Positions 29,354 to 38,356 are shown, numbered from the stretch's first letter. The stretch: 64,000 nt of DNA from Caulobacter sp. X (GCF_002742635.1 NZ_PEGF01000001.1:2356001-2420000), one strand, 5' to 3'. Notes: generated by a model not told the origin, from the sequence alone. Made by a program: numbers and translations.

Positions 29354-29917
29354 TCAGTTCGACGTGTCGGGATGCTGGGGGTTGTCGGTCCAGTCCTGCA
29401 TCGGGTCGGGGGCGCGCCCCTTGGGCAGGCGCCACTCGCCGCGATAGGAGAAGTCCAGCGTGCCGCACAGACGCGCCTTGCCGGCCGCCTTGGGATCATC
29501 GCCGAACGCCTGGATGCGCAGGTCTCGCCGGACCACGATGGTGCTGAACGACAGCCAAAGCCGCGTCGAACCGGGACAGAAGGCCCGAACATAGATCTTG
29601 CCCTGGGCCGCGCTGGCGTCGACCTCGTAGAGCATGACGTCGGTGTCGACGCCTTCAATGCCGCCGAGACCGCCCGGACCGAGGTCCTTCTGGCGGCCAT
29701 CCTTCAGCCGCGCCTCGGCCGGGACGCCAGTGGCCAGCACCTTGATCGGTCGCCCGCCGCCCAGCAGGCCCTGGTTGAACAGGATGGTCACCCCGGCGCC
29801 CGTCAGCCGCTTGGCGTCCGGCGAGATCGGGTCGTATGAGAACATCCGCGTCTCGGCGTGGGCCGCCGAGGCCGACATCAGGATCAGGGCCGCCCCGGCC
29901 CAGCCGGCCTTGATCAT
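29354..29917 (-). CDS. Exported protein of unknown function
   Basis: A 187-residue protein with a typical signal peptide (M-I-K-A-G-W to A-H-A, cleavage near 21). The mature part is rich in beta-type sequence, has two cysteines (in A-F-C-P-G and R-L-C-G-T) that could pair, and ends in a hydrophilic tail. I recognise no family. Its start overlaps the stop of the upstream DUF2939-like lipoprotein by four bases (ATGA), so the two are translationally coupled and probably act together at the cell envelope. Confidence 0.75.
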   Translation of the reverse strand: MIKAGWAGAALILMSASAAHAETRMFSYDPISPDAKRLTGAGVTILFNQGLLGGGRPIKVLATGVPAEARLKDGRQKDLGPGGLGGIEGVDTDVMLYEVDASAAQGKIYVRAFCPGSTRLWLSFSTIVVRRDLRIQAFGDDPKAAGKARLCGTLDFSYRGEWRLPKGRAPDPMQDWTDNPQHPDTSN

Positions 29918-30429
29918 CGCCGCAAATGCAGGTTCGCCGCCTGCGGGTCAAAGCCGGTCAGGCGCCAGGTCGCGCCCTCGCGCGTGAAGGTCAGCAGGCA
30001 GGGCCCGTCCTTCTTGGCCGCGCAGACCCGACCGTCGCCCACGGGCCGCAGGGCGCTGGCGATCGCGACCCGACCCGGGATCGGGCGGTCGGGCGTATAG
30101 CCGTAATAGGTCGCCGCCGCGTGAAAGGTCTCGGGCCGGATCAGGGCCTCGCCCGCAACGTCGGCGATCGGCCCCGCCGCCAGGGCGGTCAGGGCGGCGA
30201 CGGCGTCGCTGGACCCGCCGCGCCGACGCGCCTCGTCCATCAGCCTGGCCTCGATCTGCCCCTTCAGGGCCCGGCGGTCGACATGGGCGTCGAACCGCGC
30301 CCGGTCGTTGTCGCGGATCGCCACCAAGAGGTCGTGGACGTCGCCTGCGGCGTCATAGCGGTCGGCCGTGGCGCAGGCGGTCAAGGACACGGCGACGGCG
30401 GTCAGAGCAAGGAGGGCCTTGATACGCAT
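29914..30429 (-). CDS. DUF2939-like lipoprotein
   Basis: A 171-residue lipoprotein: M-R-I-K-A-L-L-A-L-T to the lipobox L-T-A-C (C19). The segment D-V-H-D-L-L-V-A-I-R-D-N-D-R-A-R-F-D-A-H-V-D near 30-51 matches the start of DUF2939 proteins (a conserved helical pair with an aspartate-rich turn), followed by a poorly conserved C-terminal half resembling a small beta domain with W-R-L-T-G-F. Function is unknown. It is coupled to the exported protein downstream and lies just past the infB terminator. Confidence 0.75.
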   Translation of the reverse strand: MRIKALLALTAVAVSLTACATADRYDAAGDVHDLLVAIRDNDRARFDAHVDRRALKGQIEARLMDEARRRGGSSDAVAALTALAAGPIADVAGEALIRPETFHAAATYYGYTPDRPIPGRVAIASALRPVGDGRVCAAKKDGPCLLTFTREGATWRLTGFDPQAANLHLRR

Positions 30430-30479
30430 GCCAAAGGCGTAGCGCCGGATTGGGGCGATTTCCAGTCTGCGACGACCGC

Positions 30480-30517
30480 CAAAAACAAAGGGCGCGGACC
30501 TTGCGATCCGCGCCCTT
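30480..30517 (-). terminator. Intrinsic terminator of the rimP-nusA-ylxR-infB operon
   Basis: On the minus strand AAGGGCGCGGA (30517-30507) pairs with TCCGCGCCCTT (30498-30488), an 11-base perfect stem, followed by UGUUUUUGG. It begins 27 bases past the infB stop and ends the operon before the lipoprotein gene. Confidence 0.9.
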
Positions 30518-30543
30518 CGGCATTTCCGATCTCGCGACCAGCT

Positions 30544-33500
30544 CTAGTCGAGCTGGCGCTTGATCTCTTCGACGGTGAAGCACTCGATCACGTCGCCGAC
30601 CTTGATGTCCTGGAAGCCGGCGAACATCATGCCGCATTCCTGGCCGACGGGGACTTCGTTGACCTCGTCCTTGAAGCGCTTGAGGGTCTGCAGGGTGCCC
30701 AGTTCCAGGACCACGATGTCCTGACGGACGATCCGGACCTTGGCGCCCTTGCGGACCACGCCCTCGGTGACCTTACAGCCGGCGACCTTGCCGACCTTGC
30801 TGATGTCGAAGGCCTGCAGGACCTCGGCGTTGCCGAGGAAGGTTTCGCGCTGGATCGGGGCCAGCATGCCCGAGAGCACGCCTTTGATGTCGTCCAGCAG
30901 GTCGTAGATGATCGCGTAGTAGCGGATCTCGACCCCTTCGCGTTCGGCCAGGGCGCGCGCCTGGGCCGAGGCCCGGACGTTGAAGCCGATGACTGGCGCG
31001 CCAGCGCCCTTGGCCAGCATGACGTCGCTTTCGCTGATCGCGCCGGCGCCCGACAGGATGATCCGCGCGCGGACCTCGTCGGTCGACATCTTGTCCAGCG
31101 AACCGATGATCGCTTCGGCCGAGCCCTGCACGTCGGCCTTGATGACCAGCGGCAGTTCTTTCAGCTTCTTGTCCTGCAGCTTGGCCATCATGTCGGCCAT
31201 CGAGGCGCCGGCGCCCACGGGGGCCATCGACTTCTCGCGCTTCTGGCGGATGCGGTATTCGGTCAGCTCGCGAGCGCGAGCCTCGTTCTCGACCACGGCG
31301 AAGGCTTCGCCCGGCGAGGGCACGCCGTCCAGGCCGAGGATCTCGACCGGAGTGGCGGGGCCCGCTTCCTGAAGCTGCTCGTTACGCTCGTTGAGGAGCG
31401 CGCGAACGCGACCGAACTGGGCGCCGGCGACGACGATGTCGCCGCGCTTCAGCGTGCCGCGGTTGACCAGGACGGTCGAGACGGCGCCGCGGCCCTTGTC
31501 CAGCTTGGCCTCGATCACCACGCCATCGGCGGTGCGGTCGGGGTTGGCCTTCAGGTCGAGGACTTCGGCTTGCAGCAGGATCGCTTCCAGCAGCTCGTCG
31601 AGGCCGGTGCGGGCCTTGGCCGAGACCTCGATCAGCTGGGTGTCGCCACCCAGGCTTTCGACGACGATCTCGTGCTGCAGCAGCTCGTTGACCACGCGGG
31701 TGGAGTCCGCGCCCGGCTTGTCCATCTTGTTGACGGCGACGATGATCGGCACCTCGGCGGCCTTGGCGTGTTTGATCGCCTCGATCGTCTGGGGCATCAC
31801 GCCGTCGTCGCCGGCCACCACCAGCACCACGATGTCGGTGATGTTGGCGCCGCGAGCGCGCATCTGCGAGAAGGCGGCGTGGCCGGGCGTGTCGAGGAAC
31901 GTCACGCGCTGGCCGTCCTTCAGGCGAACCTGATAGGCGCCGATGTGCTGGGTGATGCCGCCGGCTTCGCCCGCCGCCACATCCGTGGAGCGCAGCGCGT
32001 CAAGCAGGCTGGTCTTGCCGTGGTCGACGTGACCCATGATCGTGACGACCGGGGGCCGGGGCTCCATGTGGTCGTCGTGATCGTCGGCGCCGATGAAGCC
32101 CTCTTCGACGTCGGCTTCCGACACGCGCTTGACGGTGTGGCCGAACTCGGTGGCCACTAGCTCGGCGGTGTCGTTGTCGATGACATCGTTGATCTTCAGC
32201 ATCACGCCCTGACGCATCAGGAACTTGATGATGTCGACGCCACGCACGGCCATCCGGTTGGACAGCTCCTGCACGGTGATGACGTCCGGGATTACGACCT
32301 CGCGCGAAACGCGGGCCTGTTCGGTCACGCCGCCGCGGCGCTTTTCCTTTTCGCGCTCCCGGGCCCGGCGAACCGAGGCGAGCGAACGCATGCGGTCGGC
32401 GGAATCCCCGTCGCCGGCGACGGCCTGGATGGTCAGGCGGCCTTCGCGGCGCTGAGGCGCGCCCTTGACGCGCGAGACGGCCTTGTTCGGCGCGGCGCTC
32501 TTGCGACGATCATCGTCCTCGTCGGGACGGCGATCCATGACGCTGCCGCCGGGGCGCGGAGCCGAGCGCGTGGCGCGCTGGATTTCCGGCGTGGCGGGAG
32601 CCGAGGCCGGAACGCCAGGACGCGGACCGCGCGGCGGACCGCCGGGGCCGCGAGCGCCCGGCGCCGGACGCGGCGCGAGGGCCGAGTAGCGGACAGTCTG
32701 CTGCGGGCGGTCGCCCTGCGGACGATCGCCTTGCGGACGGTCGCCGCGATAGCCGCCGCGATCGCCTTGCGGACGATCACCGTCGGGGCGCGGACCGCGC
32801 GGGCGGTCGCCTTCCGGACGCGGCGCGCGCTGGCCGAAGTTGGCGCCGGCGTCGGGACGCGGGGCGCGCTGATTGAACGGGCGGTCGCCTTGCGGAGCCG
32901 GACGATAGGTCGTCGTGGTCGGACGATCGTCGCGACGGTCGCGGCTGGGCTCGTAGGTGCGGGTCTGGCCCTGAGCCGGACGCGGAGCGTCCTGGCGCGG
33001 CGCTTCGGCGCGCGGCGCGGTCGGCGCGGCGCTGACCGGAGCCGGAGCCGGAGCGACCGGAGCCTGGGGCGCCGGAGCCGCGGGGGCCGCAGCGACCGGC
33101 GGCGGAGCAACGGGCTGAGCCGGGGCCGGGGCCGGGGCCGAGGCGGCGCGGGCCGCTTCCTGGGCCGCGCGCTCGGCGGCGGCCTTGGCGGCCGCTTCGC
33201 GTTGAGCGGCTTCCTGAGCCTGACGAGCGCGGGCCTCGGCGGCCGCCTGCTCGGCGGCGCGGGCCTGGGCGCTCTCGATGGCGCGCTGACGCGCGCGCAG
33301 CTCCTCCTGCGACAGGCCGCCGGTCGAACCGCCGCCGCCACCGCCTTGCGGCGGGGCCGAGCGCGGCGCCGGGGCGTCCGTTGTCTGGCGACGTTCCGCC
33401 GAAGACGGCGCGGCGAGATTGCCGCCCGCGGGCGCGTGGGGACGCGTCCGCTTGGTTTCCACCACCACCGTCTTGGTCCGGCCGTGGCTGAAGCTTTGCT

Positions 33501-33591
33501 TCACGACCCCGGCGCTCACCGAGCCCTGGCGGGGCTTCAGCGTGATCGGGGCTCGTCCGCCGGGTCGGCCGTTTTCGTTCTCGTCGCTCAT
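30544..33591 (-). CDS. infB: Translation initiation factor IF-2
   Basis: GTPase that delivers initiator tRNA to the 30S subunit, 1015 residues (E. coli has 890). The GTP-binding motifs are [18 protein letters not shown] and N-K-M-D-K-P, followed by the usual beta-barrel domains and fMet-tRNA-binding C-terminus. The N-terminal 430 residues are low-complexity: Ala/Pro-rich coiled segment, then Arg/Pro/Gly with tandem G-D-R-P-Q units. ATG 33591 starts [12 protein letters not shown]; the upstream open frame to 33702 is dropped because it lacks similarity and crosses leader hairpins. Confidence 0.96.
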   Translation of the reverse strand: MSDENENGRPGGRAPITLKPRQGSVSAGVVKQSFSHGRTKTVVVETKRTRPHAPAGGNLAAPSSAERRQTTDAPAPRSAPPQGGGGGGSTGGLSQEELRARQRAIESAQARAAEQAAAEARARQAQEAAQREAAAKAAAERAAQEAARAASAPAPAPAQPVAPPPVAAAPAAPAPQAPVAPAPAPVSAAPTAPRAEAPRQDAPRPAQGQTRTYEPSRDRRDDRPTTTTYRPAPQGDRPFNQRAPRPDAGANFGQRAPRPEGDRPRGPRPDGDRPQGDRGGYRGDRPQGDRPQGDRPQQTVRYSALAPRPAPGARGPGGPPRGPRPGVPASAPATPEIQRATRSAPRPGGSVMDRRPDEDDDRRKSAAPNKAVSRVKGAPQRREGRLTIQAVAGDGDSADRMRSLASVRRAREREKEKRRGGVTEQARVSREVVIPDVITVQELSNRMAVRGVDIIKFLMRQGVMLKINDVIDNDTAELVATEFGHTVKRVSEADVEEGFIGADDHDDHMEPRPPVVTIMGHVDHGKTSLLDALRSTDVAAGEAGGITQHIGAYQVRLKDGQRVTFLDTPGHAAFSQMRARGANITDIVVLVVAGDDGVMPQTIEAIKHAKAAEVPIIVAVNKMDKPGADSTRVVNELLQHEIVVESLGGDTQLIEVSAKARTGLDELLEAILLQAEVLDLKANPDRTADGVVIEAKLDKGRGAVSTVLVNRGTLKRGDIVVAGAQFGRVRALLNERNEQLQEAGPATPVEILGLDGVPSPGEAFAVVENEARARELTEYRIRQKREKSMAPVGAGASMADMMAKLQDKKLKELPLVIKADVQGSAEAIIGSLDKMSTDEVRARIILSGAGAISESDVMLAKGAGAPVIGFNVRASAQARALAEREGVEIRYYAIIYDLLDDIKGVLSGMLAPIQRETFLGNAEVLQAFDISKVGKVAGCKVTEGVVRKGAKVRIVRQDIVVLELGTLQTLKRFKDEVNEVPVGQECGMMFAGFQDIKVGDVIECFTVEEIKRQLD
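32700..32900 (-). repeat. Tandem GDRPQ-encoding repeats within infB
   Basis: A run of imperfect 15-30-base units encodes repeated G-D-R-P-Q / G-D-R-P-x-G in the disordered N-terminal part of IF-2. The DNA units (for example CTTGCGGACGATCGC and CTTGCGGACGGTCGC) are similar enough to allow slippage, so copy number may vary between strains. Confidence 0.7.
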
Positions 33592-33796
33592 GCGCTCGCT
33601 TGTACTTCCGCCAGGCGGTACCTGGCTAAAAAACCGATGTTTCCATGTGAGAAAGGGGCCTGGACGTACCCCCAAAAGGAGGCGCGTTTCCCGACCCTTC
33701 ACTCACGAGCGCGACCCGAATAGCCGCGCCCGACTTCAAAGATTCTAGAGCTTTTCCATTCCACCGGAGAGCTCCGGTGAGATGCAAAAGCCCTAG

Positions 33797-33835
33797 AGCC
33801 TGTCTTGATCGGCGCGCCGATCAAGGCGACAGGCT
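33797..33835 (-). terminator. Strong hairpin in the ylxR-infB interval, terminator-like
   Basis: Minus-strand AGCCTGTC pairs with GACAGGCT around a perfect 20-base palindrome (33805-33824) with the core GGCGCGCC. A short U-U-U-U run lies about seven bases further on (33789-33786). A second stem, AGAGGTCTTC / GAAGACCTCT with an inner CCGCC/GGCGG, is at 33849-33884, overlapping the ylxR stop. Confidence 0.6.
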
Positions 33836-33882
33836 GGCCTCTGTCCTTAGAGGTCTTCTTGACCGCCGAAGGCGGAAGACCT

Positions 33883-34530
33883 CTAGCCTTCCCCGCGTCC
33901 GTTCACCGACCATTCGGGCGGCGAAAGCGGGCGGAAGCCTGACAAACGCTCGACATCCTGTGTCCAGCGATCGATGCCGCGCCCGGCAAGGAGAGCGGTG
34001 TGTATCACATTCTCCCCGCCCAAGGCCAAACCCAATTCGTCTGAATTGAACGCGCCCAGCAAACGGGGCGCTACGGCGGCCCTGCGAGCGGCGGCTAGAA
34101 TCTTGCGGCGACCGTCCTCGGCGCCGTCCGACGCCTCGATCAGCCAGGCGACCTTGCCCGTAGCCAGGGCGGCGACCACCTTCTCGTAACCCGAGATAAT
34201 GCCGCCCGCCTTCCGCGCAAGGCCCAGGCCGTCCAGAACGCGGCGGGCCAACAGCGCCTCGACCTGATCGGCGAGATCCGGCGCGGCGGTCAGCTTGGCC
34301 TTGGCCGCGCGGGAGAAGAGGCCCTTCTTCGCGGCGGCCGTAACGGAGTCGCGGTCAGCGCCGACCCAGATCCCGCGCCCCGGCAGCTTGCGCGCCAGGT
34401 CCGGGACCACCGCCCCGTCAGGCCCAGCCACGAAGCGGATCAGGCGCGCCTCGTCGGTCGCCTCGCCCAGGACGATGTCCTTGCGCTGGCGGCTAGCTTC
34501 GGCGTGGGTCTTGGGCGGTTGGTCCGTCAT
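33883..34530 (-). CDS. ylxR: YlxR (DUF448) plus L7Ae-like RNA-binding protein
   Basis: A 215-residue RNA-binding protein joining two domains. Residues about 12-85 are the YlxR/DUF448 fold (R-Q-R-K-D-I-V-L-G, L-I-R-F-V, L-P-G-R-G-I-W-V). Residues about 95-190 resemble an L7Ae/YlxQ-type domain (L-G-L-A-R-K-A-G-G-I-I-S-G, G-K-V-A-W-L-I-E-A-S-D). In Firmicutes these are separate genes ylxR and ylxQ in the nusA-infB operon; here they are fused, as is usual in alphaproteobacteria. ATG 34530, preceded by G-A-G-G, gives the conserved start; the open frame further upstream is arginine-rich shadow. Confidence 0.9.
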   Translation of the reverse strand: MTDQPPKTHAEASRQRKDIVLGEATDEARLIRFVAGPDGAVVPDLARKLPGRGIWVGADRDSVTAAAKKGLFSRAAKAKLTAAPDLADQVEALLARRVLDGLGLARKAGGIISGYEKVVAALATGKVAWLIEASDGAEDGRRKILAAARRAAVAPRLLGAFNSDELGLALGGENVIHTALLAGRGIDRWTQDVERLSGFRPLSPPEWSVNGRGEG

Positions 34531-34546
34531 GATCCTCAAACAGCGA

Positions 34547-34576
34547 ACGGCCTCGCGGATCGCTCCACGAGGCCGT
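34547..34576 (-). promoter_or_regulatory. Hairpin in the nusA-ylxR interval
   Basis: Minus-strand ACGGCCTCG (34576-34568) pairs with CGAGGCCGT (34555-34547), nine perfect base pairs with a 12-base loop, between the nusA stop and the ylxR ribosome binding site. No U run follows directly, so it is more likely a processing or pausing signal than a terminator. Confidence 0.5.
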
Positions 34577-34597
34577 CGTTTCAAACTCCGAAGAGGC

Positions 34598-36253
34598 TTA
34601 AGCCTCTTCTTCCGAGACGGCTTCCTCGGCGACAGCCTCTTCGGCCTCGCCATCGAATTCGCCCTCGGCTTCTTCGTATTCCGGCTCCGGCGGCGCCTCG
34701 ACCCAGCCCATGGCGACGCGAGCGCGCATGATCAGCGCCTCGGCGTCTTCCGGCGACAGGTTGAAGCTTTCCAGGATGCCCGGCTCGCGCACGCGCTCGC
34801 CGTTCTTGCTCTCGAACCAGCCGCGCATGTCGTCCGGCACCAGGCCGGCGAGATCCTCGACCGTCTTCACGTCGCCTTCGCCCAGGGCGACCGCCATGGC
34901 CAGGGTCACGCCCTCGATGGCCAGGACCTCGTCCTCGACGCCCAGAGCCTTGCGCTTGGCGTCAAGCTCGGCGGCTTCCTTTTCCAGGAATTCGCGAGCG
35001 CGGGCCTGCAGCTCCTCGGCGGTTTCCTCGTCGAAGCCCTCGATCGCGGCGATCTCGTGCGGCTCGACATAGGCGACGTCTTCCACCGCGGCGAAGCCTT
35101 CGGTGACCAGCAGCTGGGCGATGACTTCGTCGACGTCCAGGGCTTCCTGGAACAGGGCCGTGCGCTCGGCGAACTCGCGCTGACGGCGCTCGCTCTCCTG
35201 GCTTTCGGTCATGATGTCGATCTGCCAGCCGGTCAGCTGCGAAGCCAGGCGGACGTTCTGGCCGCGACGGCCGATGGCCAGCGACAGCTGCTCGTCCGGC
35301 ACCACGACTTCGACGCGCTCGTCTTCCTCGTCCATGACGACCTTGGAGACTTCGGCCGGGGCCAGAGCGTTGACGATGAAGGTGGCTTCGTCTTCCGACC
35401 ACTGGATGATGTCGATCTTCTCGCCCTGCAGCTCGGCCACGACCGCCTGCACGCGCGAGCCGCGCATGCCGACGCAGGCGCCGACGGGGTCAATGCTCGA
35501 ATCGTTCGAGATGACGGCCATCTTGGCGCGCGAGCCCGGGTCGCGGGCCACGGCGCGGATCTCGATGACGCCGTCGTAGACCTCCGGCACTTCCTGGGCG
35601 AACAGCTTGGCCATGAAGCCGCCGTGCGCGCGGCTCAGCATGATCTGCGGGCCCTTGGTCTCGCGACGGACGTCGTAGATGTAGGCGCGGATGCGGTCGC
35701 CGACGTTGAAGTTCTCGCGCGGGATCGACTGGTCGCGGCGCATGATGCCTTCGCCGCGGCCCAGGTCGACGATGACGTTGCCGTATTCGACGCGCTTGAC
35801 GCTGCCGTTGACGATCTCGCCGACGCGATCCTTGTACTCGTCGTACTGGCGCTCGCGCTCGGCCTCGCGGACCTTATGCATGACGACCTGGCGGGCCATC
35901 TGGGTCTGGACGCGGCCGATCTCGAACGGCGGCAGGGCTTCTTCGTAGACCTTGCCGATCTCGGCGTCGCGCCAGGTGCGCTTGGCGATGGCCAGCGGCA
36001 TCTTGCCGATCTCGCCTTCCAACTCGGCGTCGTCGGCGACGACCTCGATCACGCGCTTCTGCGTCGTTTCGCCCGTGCGCGGGTCGATCTTGACGCGGAT
36101 GTCGTGCTCGGCGCCGTAGCGGGCGCGGGCGGCCTTCTGCAGGGCGTCCTCGATGGCCTCGATGACGACTTCCTTTTCGATGCCCTTTTCCCGGGCGACC
36201 GCGTCGGCGATCTGCAGGAGTTCAAGCCGGTTGGCGGCGATGCCGATGGCCAT
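34598..36253 (-). CDS. nusA: Transcription termination/antitermination factor NusA
   Basis: RNA-polymerase-binding elongation factor of 551 residues. N-terminal domain (1-130), S1 domain (about 135-200), two KH domains (about 230-350, with [14 protein letters not shown] and [13 protein letters not shown]) and a C-terminal region with helix-hairpin-helix-like acidic repeats are present. The extreme C-terminus is an acidic Glu-rich tail. It starts 2 bases after rimP and is followed by ylxR and infB in the conserved order. NusA itself could influence the hairpins in this operon. Confidence 0.97.
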   Translation of the reverse strand: MAIGIAANRLELLQIADAVAREKGIEKEVVIEAIEDALQKAARARYGAEHDIRVKIDPRTGETTQKRVIEVVADDAELEGEIGKMPLAIAKRTWRDAEIGKVYEEALPPFEIGRVQTQMARQVVMHKVREAERERQYDEYKDRVGEIVNGSVKRVEYGNVIVDLGRGEGIMRRDQSIPRENFNVGDRIRAYIYDVRRETKGPQIMLSRAHGGFMAKLFAQEVPEVYDGVIEIRAVARDPGSRAKMAVISNDSSIDPVGACVGMRGSRVQAVVAELQGEKIDIIQWSEDEATFIVNALAPAEVSKVVMDEEDERVEVVVPDEQLSLAIGRRGQNVRLASQLTGWQIDIMTESQESERRQREFAERTALFQEALDVDEVIAQLLVTEGFAAVEDVAYVEPHEIAAIEGFDEETAEELQARAREFLEKEAAELDAKRKALGVEDEVLAIEGVTLAMAVALGEGDVKTVEDLAGLVPDDMRGWFESKNGERVREPGILESFNLSPEDAEALIMRARVAMGWVEAPPEPEYEEAEGEFDGEAEEAVAEEAVSEEEA

Positions 36254-36255
36254 GG

Positions 36256-36831
36256 TCAGTCCTCTTCACTTTCGGACAGGTCGTCGTTGTCGGATTGGAG
36301 ACGGGCGGCGCGCTGCTTGGCGCCCCGCTCCATCAGGGTGTCGGTCATGACGAGCTTGGCGTCGATGATCCAGGCGAAGGGGAAGTAGACGGTGACGTCG
36401 TCCTCGCCCTCGATATTGAGACCGACCTGGTCGTCCTCGATCCCGGCCAGCTCGCCCTTGAAGCGCTTGCGGCCCTCGGCCACGCGGTCGAGCTCGATGC
36501 GGGCCTCAAGGCCGGCATAGTCCTCGAAGTCCTTCAGGCGGGTCAGCGGGCGGTCGACGCCGGGGCTGGACACCTCCAGCGTATATTCGCCGGCGATCGG
36601 ATCGGCCGCGTCCATCACTTCCGAGATCGCGCGCGACAGGCGGGCGCAGTCCTCGACGTTCATGTCGCCGCCCGTGCCGTCTTCCAGCAGCGGATGCTCG
36701 GCCATGATCTGCAGACGGCGCTGCTCGGCGCCGCCCATCAGACGCAGCCGGACGATCTCGTAGCCGAGGCTCTCGGCGACGGGATCGAGCATTTCGATCA
36801 GCTCTCGGTCTTCCTGCGTCTTACCGCGCAC
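36256..36831 (-). CDS. rimP: Ribosome maturation factor RimP
   Basis: A 191-residue 30S-assembly factor. It has the N-terminal alpha/beta domain ([15 protein letters not shown] near 10-24), [11 protein letters not shown] near 85-95, and a C-terminal SH3-like domain. GTG 36831 is chosen as start: it directly precedes the conserved R-G-K-T-Q-E-D sequence. An in-frame ATG at 36912 would add 27 residues encoded by an intrinsic terminator hairpin, with no ribosome binding site, so it is less likely. It heads the rimP-nusA-ylxR-infB operon. Confidence 0.92.
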   Translation of the reverse strand: MRGKTQEDRELIEMLDPVAESLGYEIVRLRLMGGAEQRRLQIMAEHPLLEDGTGGDMNVEDCARLSRAISEVMDAADPIAGEYTLEVSSPGVDRPLTRLKDFEDYAGLEARIELDRVAEGRKRFKGELAGIEDDQVGLNIEGEDDVTVYFPFAWIIDAKLVMTDTLMERGAKQRAARLQSDNDDLSESEED

Positions 36832-36866
36832 GTGTCTCTCGAACTCTTCGCCGGTCGCCGACCGGC

Positions 36867-36900
36867 CAAACAAAAAGCGGCAGCCTTTCGGGCCGCCGCT
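36867..36900 (-). terminator. Intrinsic terminator in the rimP leader (candidate attenuator)
   Basis: Minus-strand AGCGGCGGCC, loop CGAAA, GGCUGCCGCU (36900-36876) makes ten base pairs with one G-U, followed at once by UUUUUGUUU. It lies between a good promoter (36940-36968) and rimP, with no other minus-strand gene upstream for over 700 bases, so the transcript it would stop is the rimP operon's own leader. Confidence 0.8.
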
Positions 36901-36939
36901 CGAAAGCGCCATCTAGCGCTAACGGACGATGTGGGATGG

Positions 36940-36968
36940 TTTATAGGCGAATTGGGGAGGCTTGTCGA
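36940..36968 (-). promoter_or_regulatory. Promoter of rimP-nusA-ylxR-infB with an overlapping CcrM site
   Basis: Minus-strand TCGACA (36968-36963) and TATAAA (36945-36940) match sigma70-type -35 and -10 hexamers at 5 of 6 each, spaced exactly 17 bases. The predicted start is near 36933. A GANTC methylation site (GACTC on the plus strand, 36967-36971) overlaps the edge of the -35 element. Confidence 0.65.
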
Positions 36969-37069
36969 CTCCGACGACGCTCGGCCCTTCCGCGCCGCAG
37001 CAATTTCGGCCTATAAGCCCGTCCGCGCAGGCCGCCTCCTCGCGGACCTCAAATATTCAAAGAGTCACA

Positions 37070-37603
37070 ATGGACCTCTCCAAGATTCCGACCGGCGCGA
37101 ACCCGCCCTACGATCTGAACGCCATCATCGAGATCCCGCAGGGCGGCGAGCCGGTGAAGTACGAGATCGACAAGGAGAGCGGCGCCCTGATGGTCGACCG
37201 CTTCCTGCACACGGCGATGTTCTACCCGGCCAACTACGGCTTCATTCCGCACACCCTGGCCGATGACGGCGACCCGGCCGACATCATGGTCGTGGGCCCG
37301 ACCCCGGTGGTGCCCGGCGCGATCATCCGCTGCCGCCCGATCGGCACCCTGATGATGGTCGACGAGGCCGGTTCGGACGAGAAGATCCTGGCCGTGCCGG
37401 TCGACAAGCTGCACCCATTTTATACGGGCGTCTCCAGCTGGCGCGACCTGCCGACCATCCTGACCGAGCAGATCGCCCACTTCTTCCAGCACTACAAGGA
37501 CCTGGAGAAGGGCAAGTCGACCAAGATCACCGGCTGGGCCGATATCGACGAAACCGCCGACATCATCCGCGCGGCGATCAAGCGTTACAACGAGACCTAC
37601 TGA
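37070..37603 (+). CDS. ppa: Inorganic pyrophosphatase (family I)
   Basis: A soluble 177-residue family I enzyme hydrolysing pyrophosphate to phosphate. Metal and substrate residues are visible in K-Y-E-I-D-K-E-S-G near 27-35, Y-G-F-I-P-H-T near 54-60, D-D-G-D-P-A-D near 63-69 and D-E-K-I-L-A-V-P near 100-107. The upstream open frame to 36962 is non-coding; ATG 37070 gives the normal length. It is divergent from rimP and ends in its own terminator. Confidence 0.96.
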   Translation: MDLSKIPTGANPPYDLNAIIEIPQGGEPVKYEIDKESGALMVDRFLHTAMFYPANYGFIPHTLADDGDPADIMVVGPTPVVPGAIIRCRPIGTLMMVDEAGSDEKILAVPVDKLHPFYTGVSSWRDLPTILTEQIAHFFQHYKDLEKGKSTKITGWADIDETADIIRAAIKRYNETY

Positions 37604-37610
37604 TACGAAT

Positions 37611-37640
37611 AAGGCCGGCGCCCAGCGCCGGCCTTTCTTC
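37611..37640 (+). terminator. Intrinsic terminator after ppa
   Basis: AAGGCCGGCGC (37611-37621) pairs with GCGCCGGCCTT (37625-37635), 11 bases with a 3-base loop, followed by TTTCTT. It lies between convergent ppa and trmB and may serve both. Confidence 0.85.
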
Positions 37641-37642
37641 CT

Positions 37643-38323
37643 TCAGGCCCTGACGAAGTCCAGGAACACCGGCGCGCAGTCGCCCAGCTTCTTTTCCTCG
37701 TAGCGCGTGGTGACGTGGTCGGCCGGGATCGCGTTGCGGTCGGCCGCCTCATCGGCGAAGCGGAAGTTCGGATCGGCCAGCACCCGCTCGGTCGTCCATT
37801 CGGCGTAGTCGGCCCAGTCGGTGGCGAAGCGCAGGGCGGCGCCCGGCTTCATCACCCGCGCCAGCTTCGCGACGAACTCTGGCTGGATCAGCCGCCGCTT
37901 GTTGTGCCGCGCCTTGTGCCAGGGATCGGGGAACATGATGAAGACCCGGTCCAGGCACGCTTCGGGCAGCCAGTCGACGACATCGCGCGCATCGCCCTCG
38001 TGGATGCGGACATTCTCCAGCGCCTGCTCCTCGACGTGGCGCACCGCGCTGGCGACGCCGTTCACGAACGGCTCGGCGCCGATGACCAGCGTCTCGGGAT
38101 GGCGGCCCGCCTGGGCGGCCATGTGCTCGCCCCCGCCAAAGCCTATCTCCAGCCAGACCGACTTGGCCTCCGGCATCAGGTCCAACGGTTGGAAGGGCCA
38201 CTGCGGGACGGCGATCCTCGGCAGCAGGGTGTCCAGCAGCGCCTGCTGGCGCGGCTTCACCGGGCGCGACTTCAGCCGGCCGAACGAGCGCAGCGGCCCG
38301 TGGGGTTGTTGAGGATTGGTCAT
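37643..38323 (-). CDS. trmB: tRNA (guanine-N7-)-methyltransferase TrmB
   Basis: SAM-dependent enzyme making m7G46 in tRNA variable loops, 226 residues. It has the SAM motif L-E-I-G-F-G-G-G-E near 58-66, F-I-M-F-P-D-P-W-H-K-A-R-H-N-K-R-R near 128-144, and the C-terminal T-R-Y-E-E-K-K. It lies downstream of metK, the SAM source, separated by a terminator. Confidence 0.96.
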   Translation of the reverse strand: MTNPQQPHGPLRSFGRLKSRPVKPRQQALLDTLLPRIAVPQWPFQPLDLMPEAKSVWLEIGFGGGEHMAAQAGRHPETLVIGAEPFVNGVASAVRHVEEQALENVRIHEGDARDVVDWLPEACLDRVFIMFPDPWHKARHNKRRLIQPEFVAKLARVMKPGAALRFATDWADYAEWTTERVLADPNFRFADEAADRNAIPADHVTTRYEEKKLGDCAPVFLDFVRA

Positions 38324-38356
38324 GGGCGGGGGTCTTAGAACTTTTGAGGGCGAAAT

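Noticed and set aside
32706-32800. CRISPR-like array in the repeated part of infB
   Set aside because: The repeats are in frame, imperfect, without unique spacers, and encode the G-D-R-P-Q tract of IF-2.
36832-37069. A metY-type initiator tRNA upstream of rimP-nusA, as in enterobacteria
   Set aside because: No cloverleaf, T-loop (TTCGA context) or CCA end could be found in the interval.
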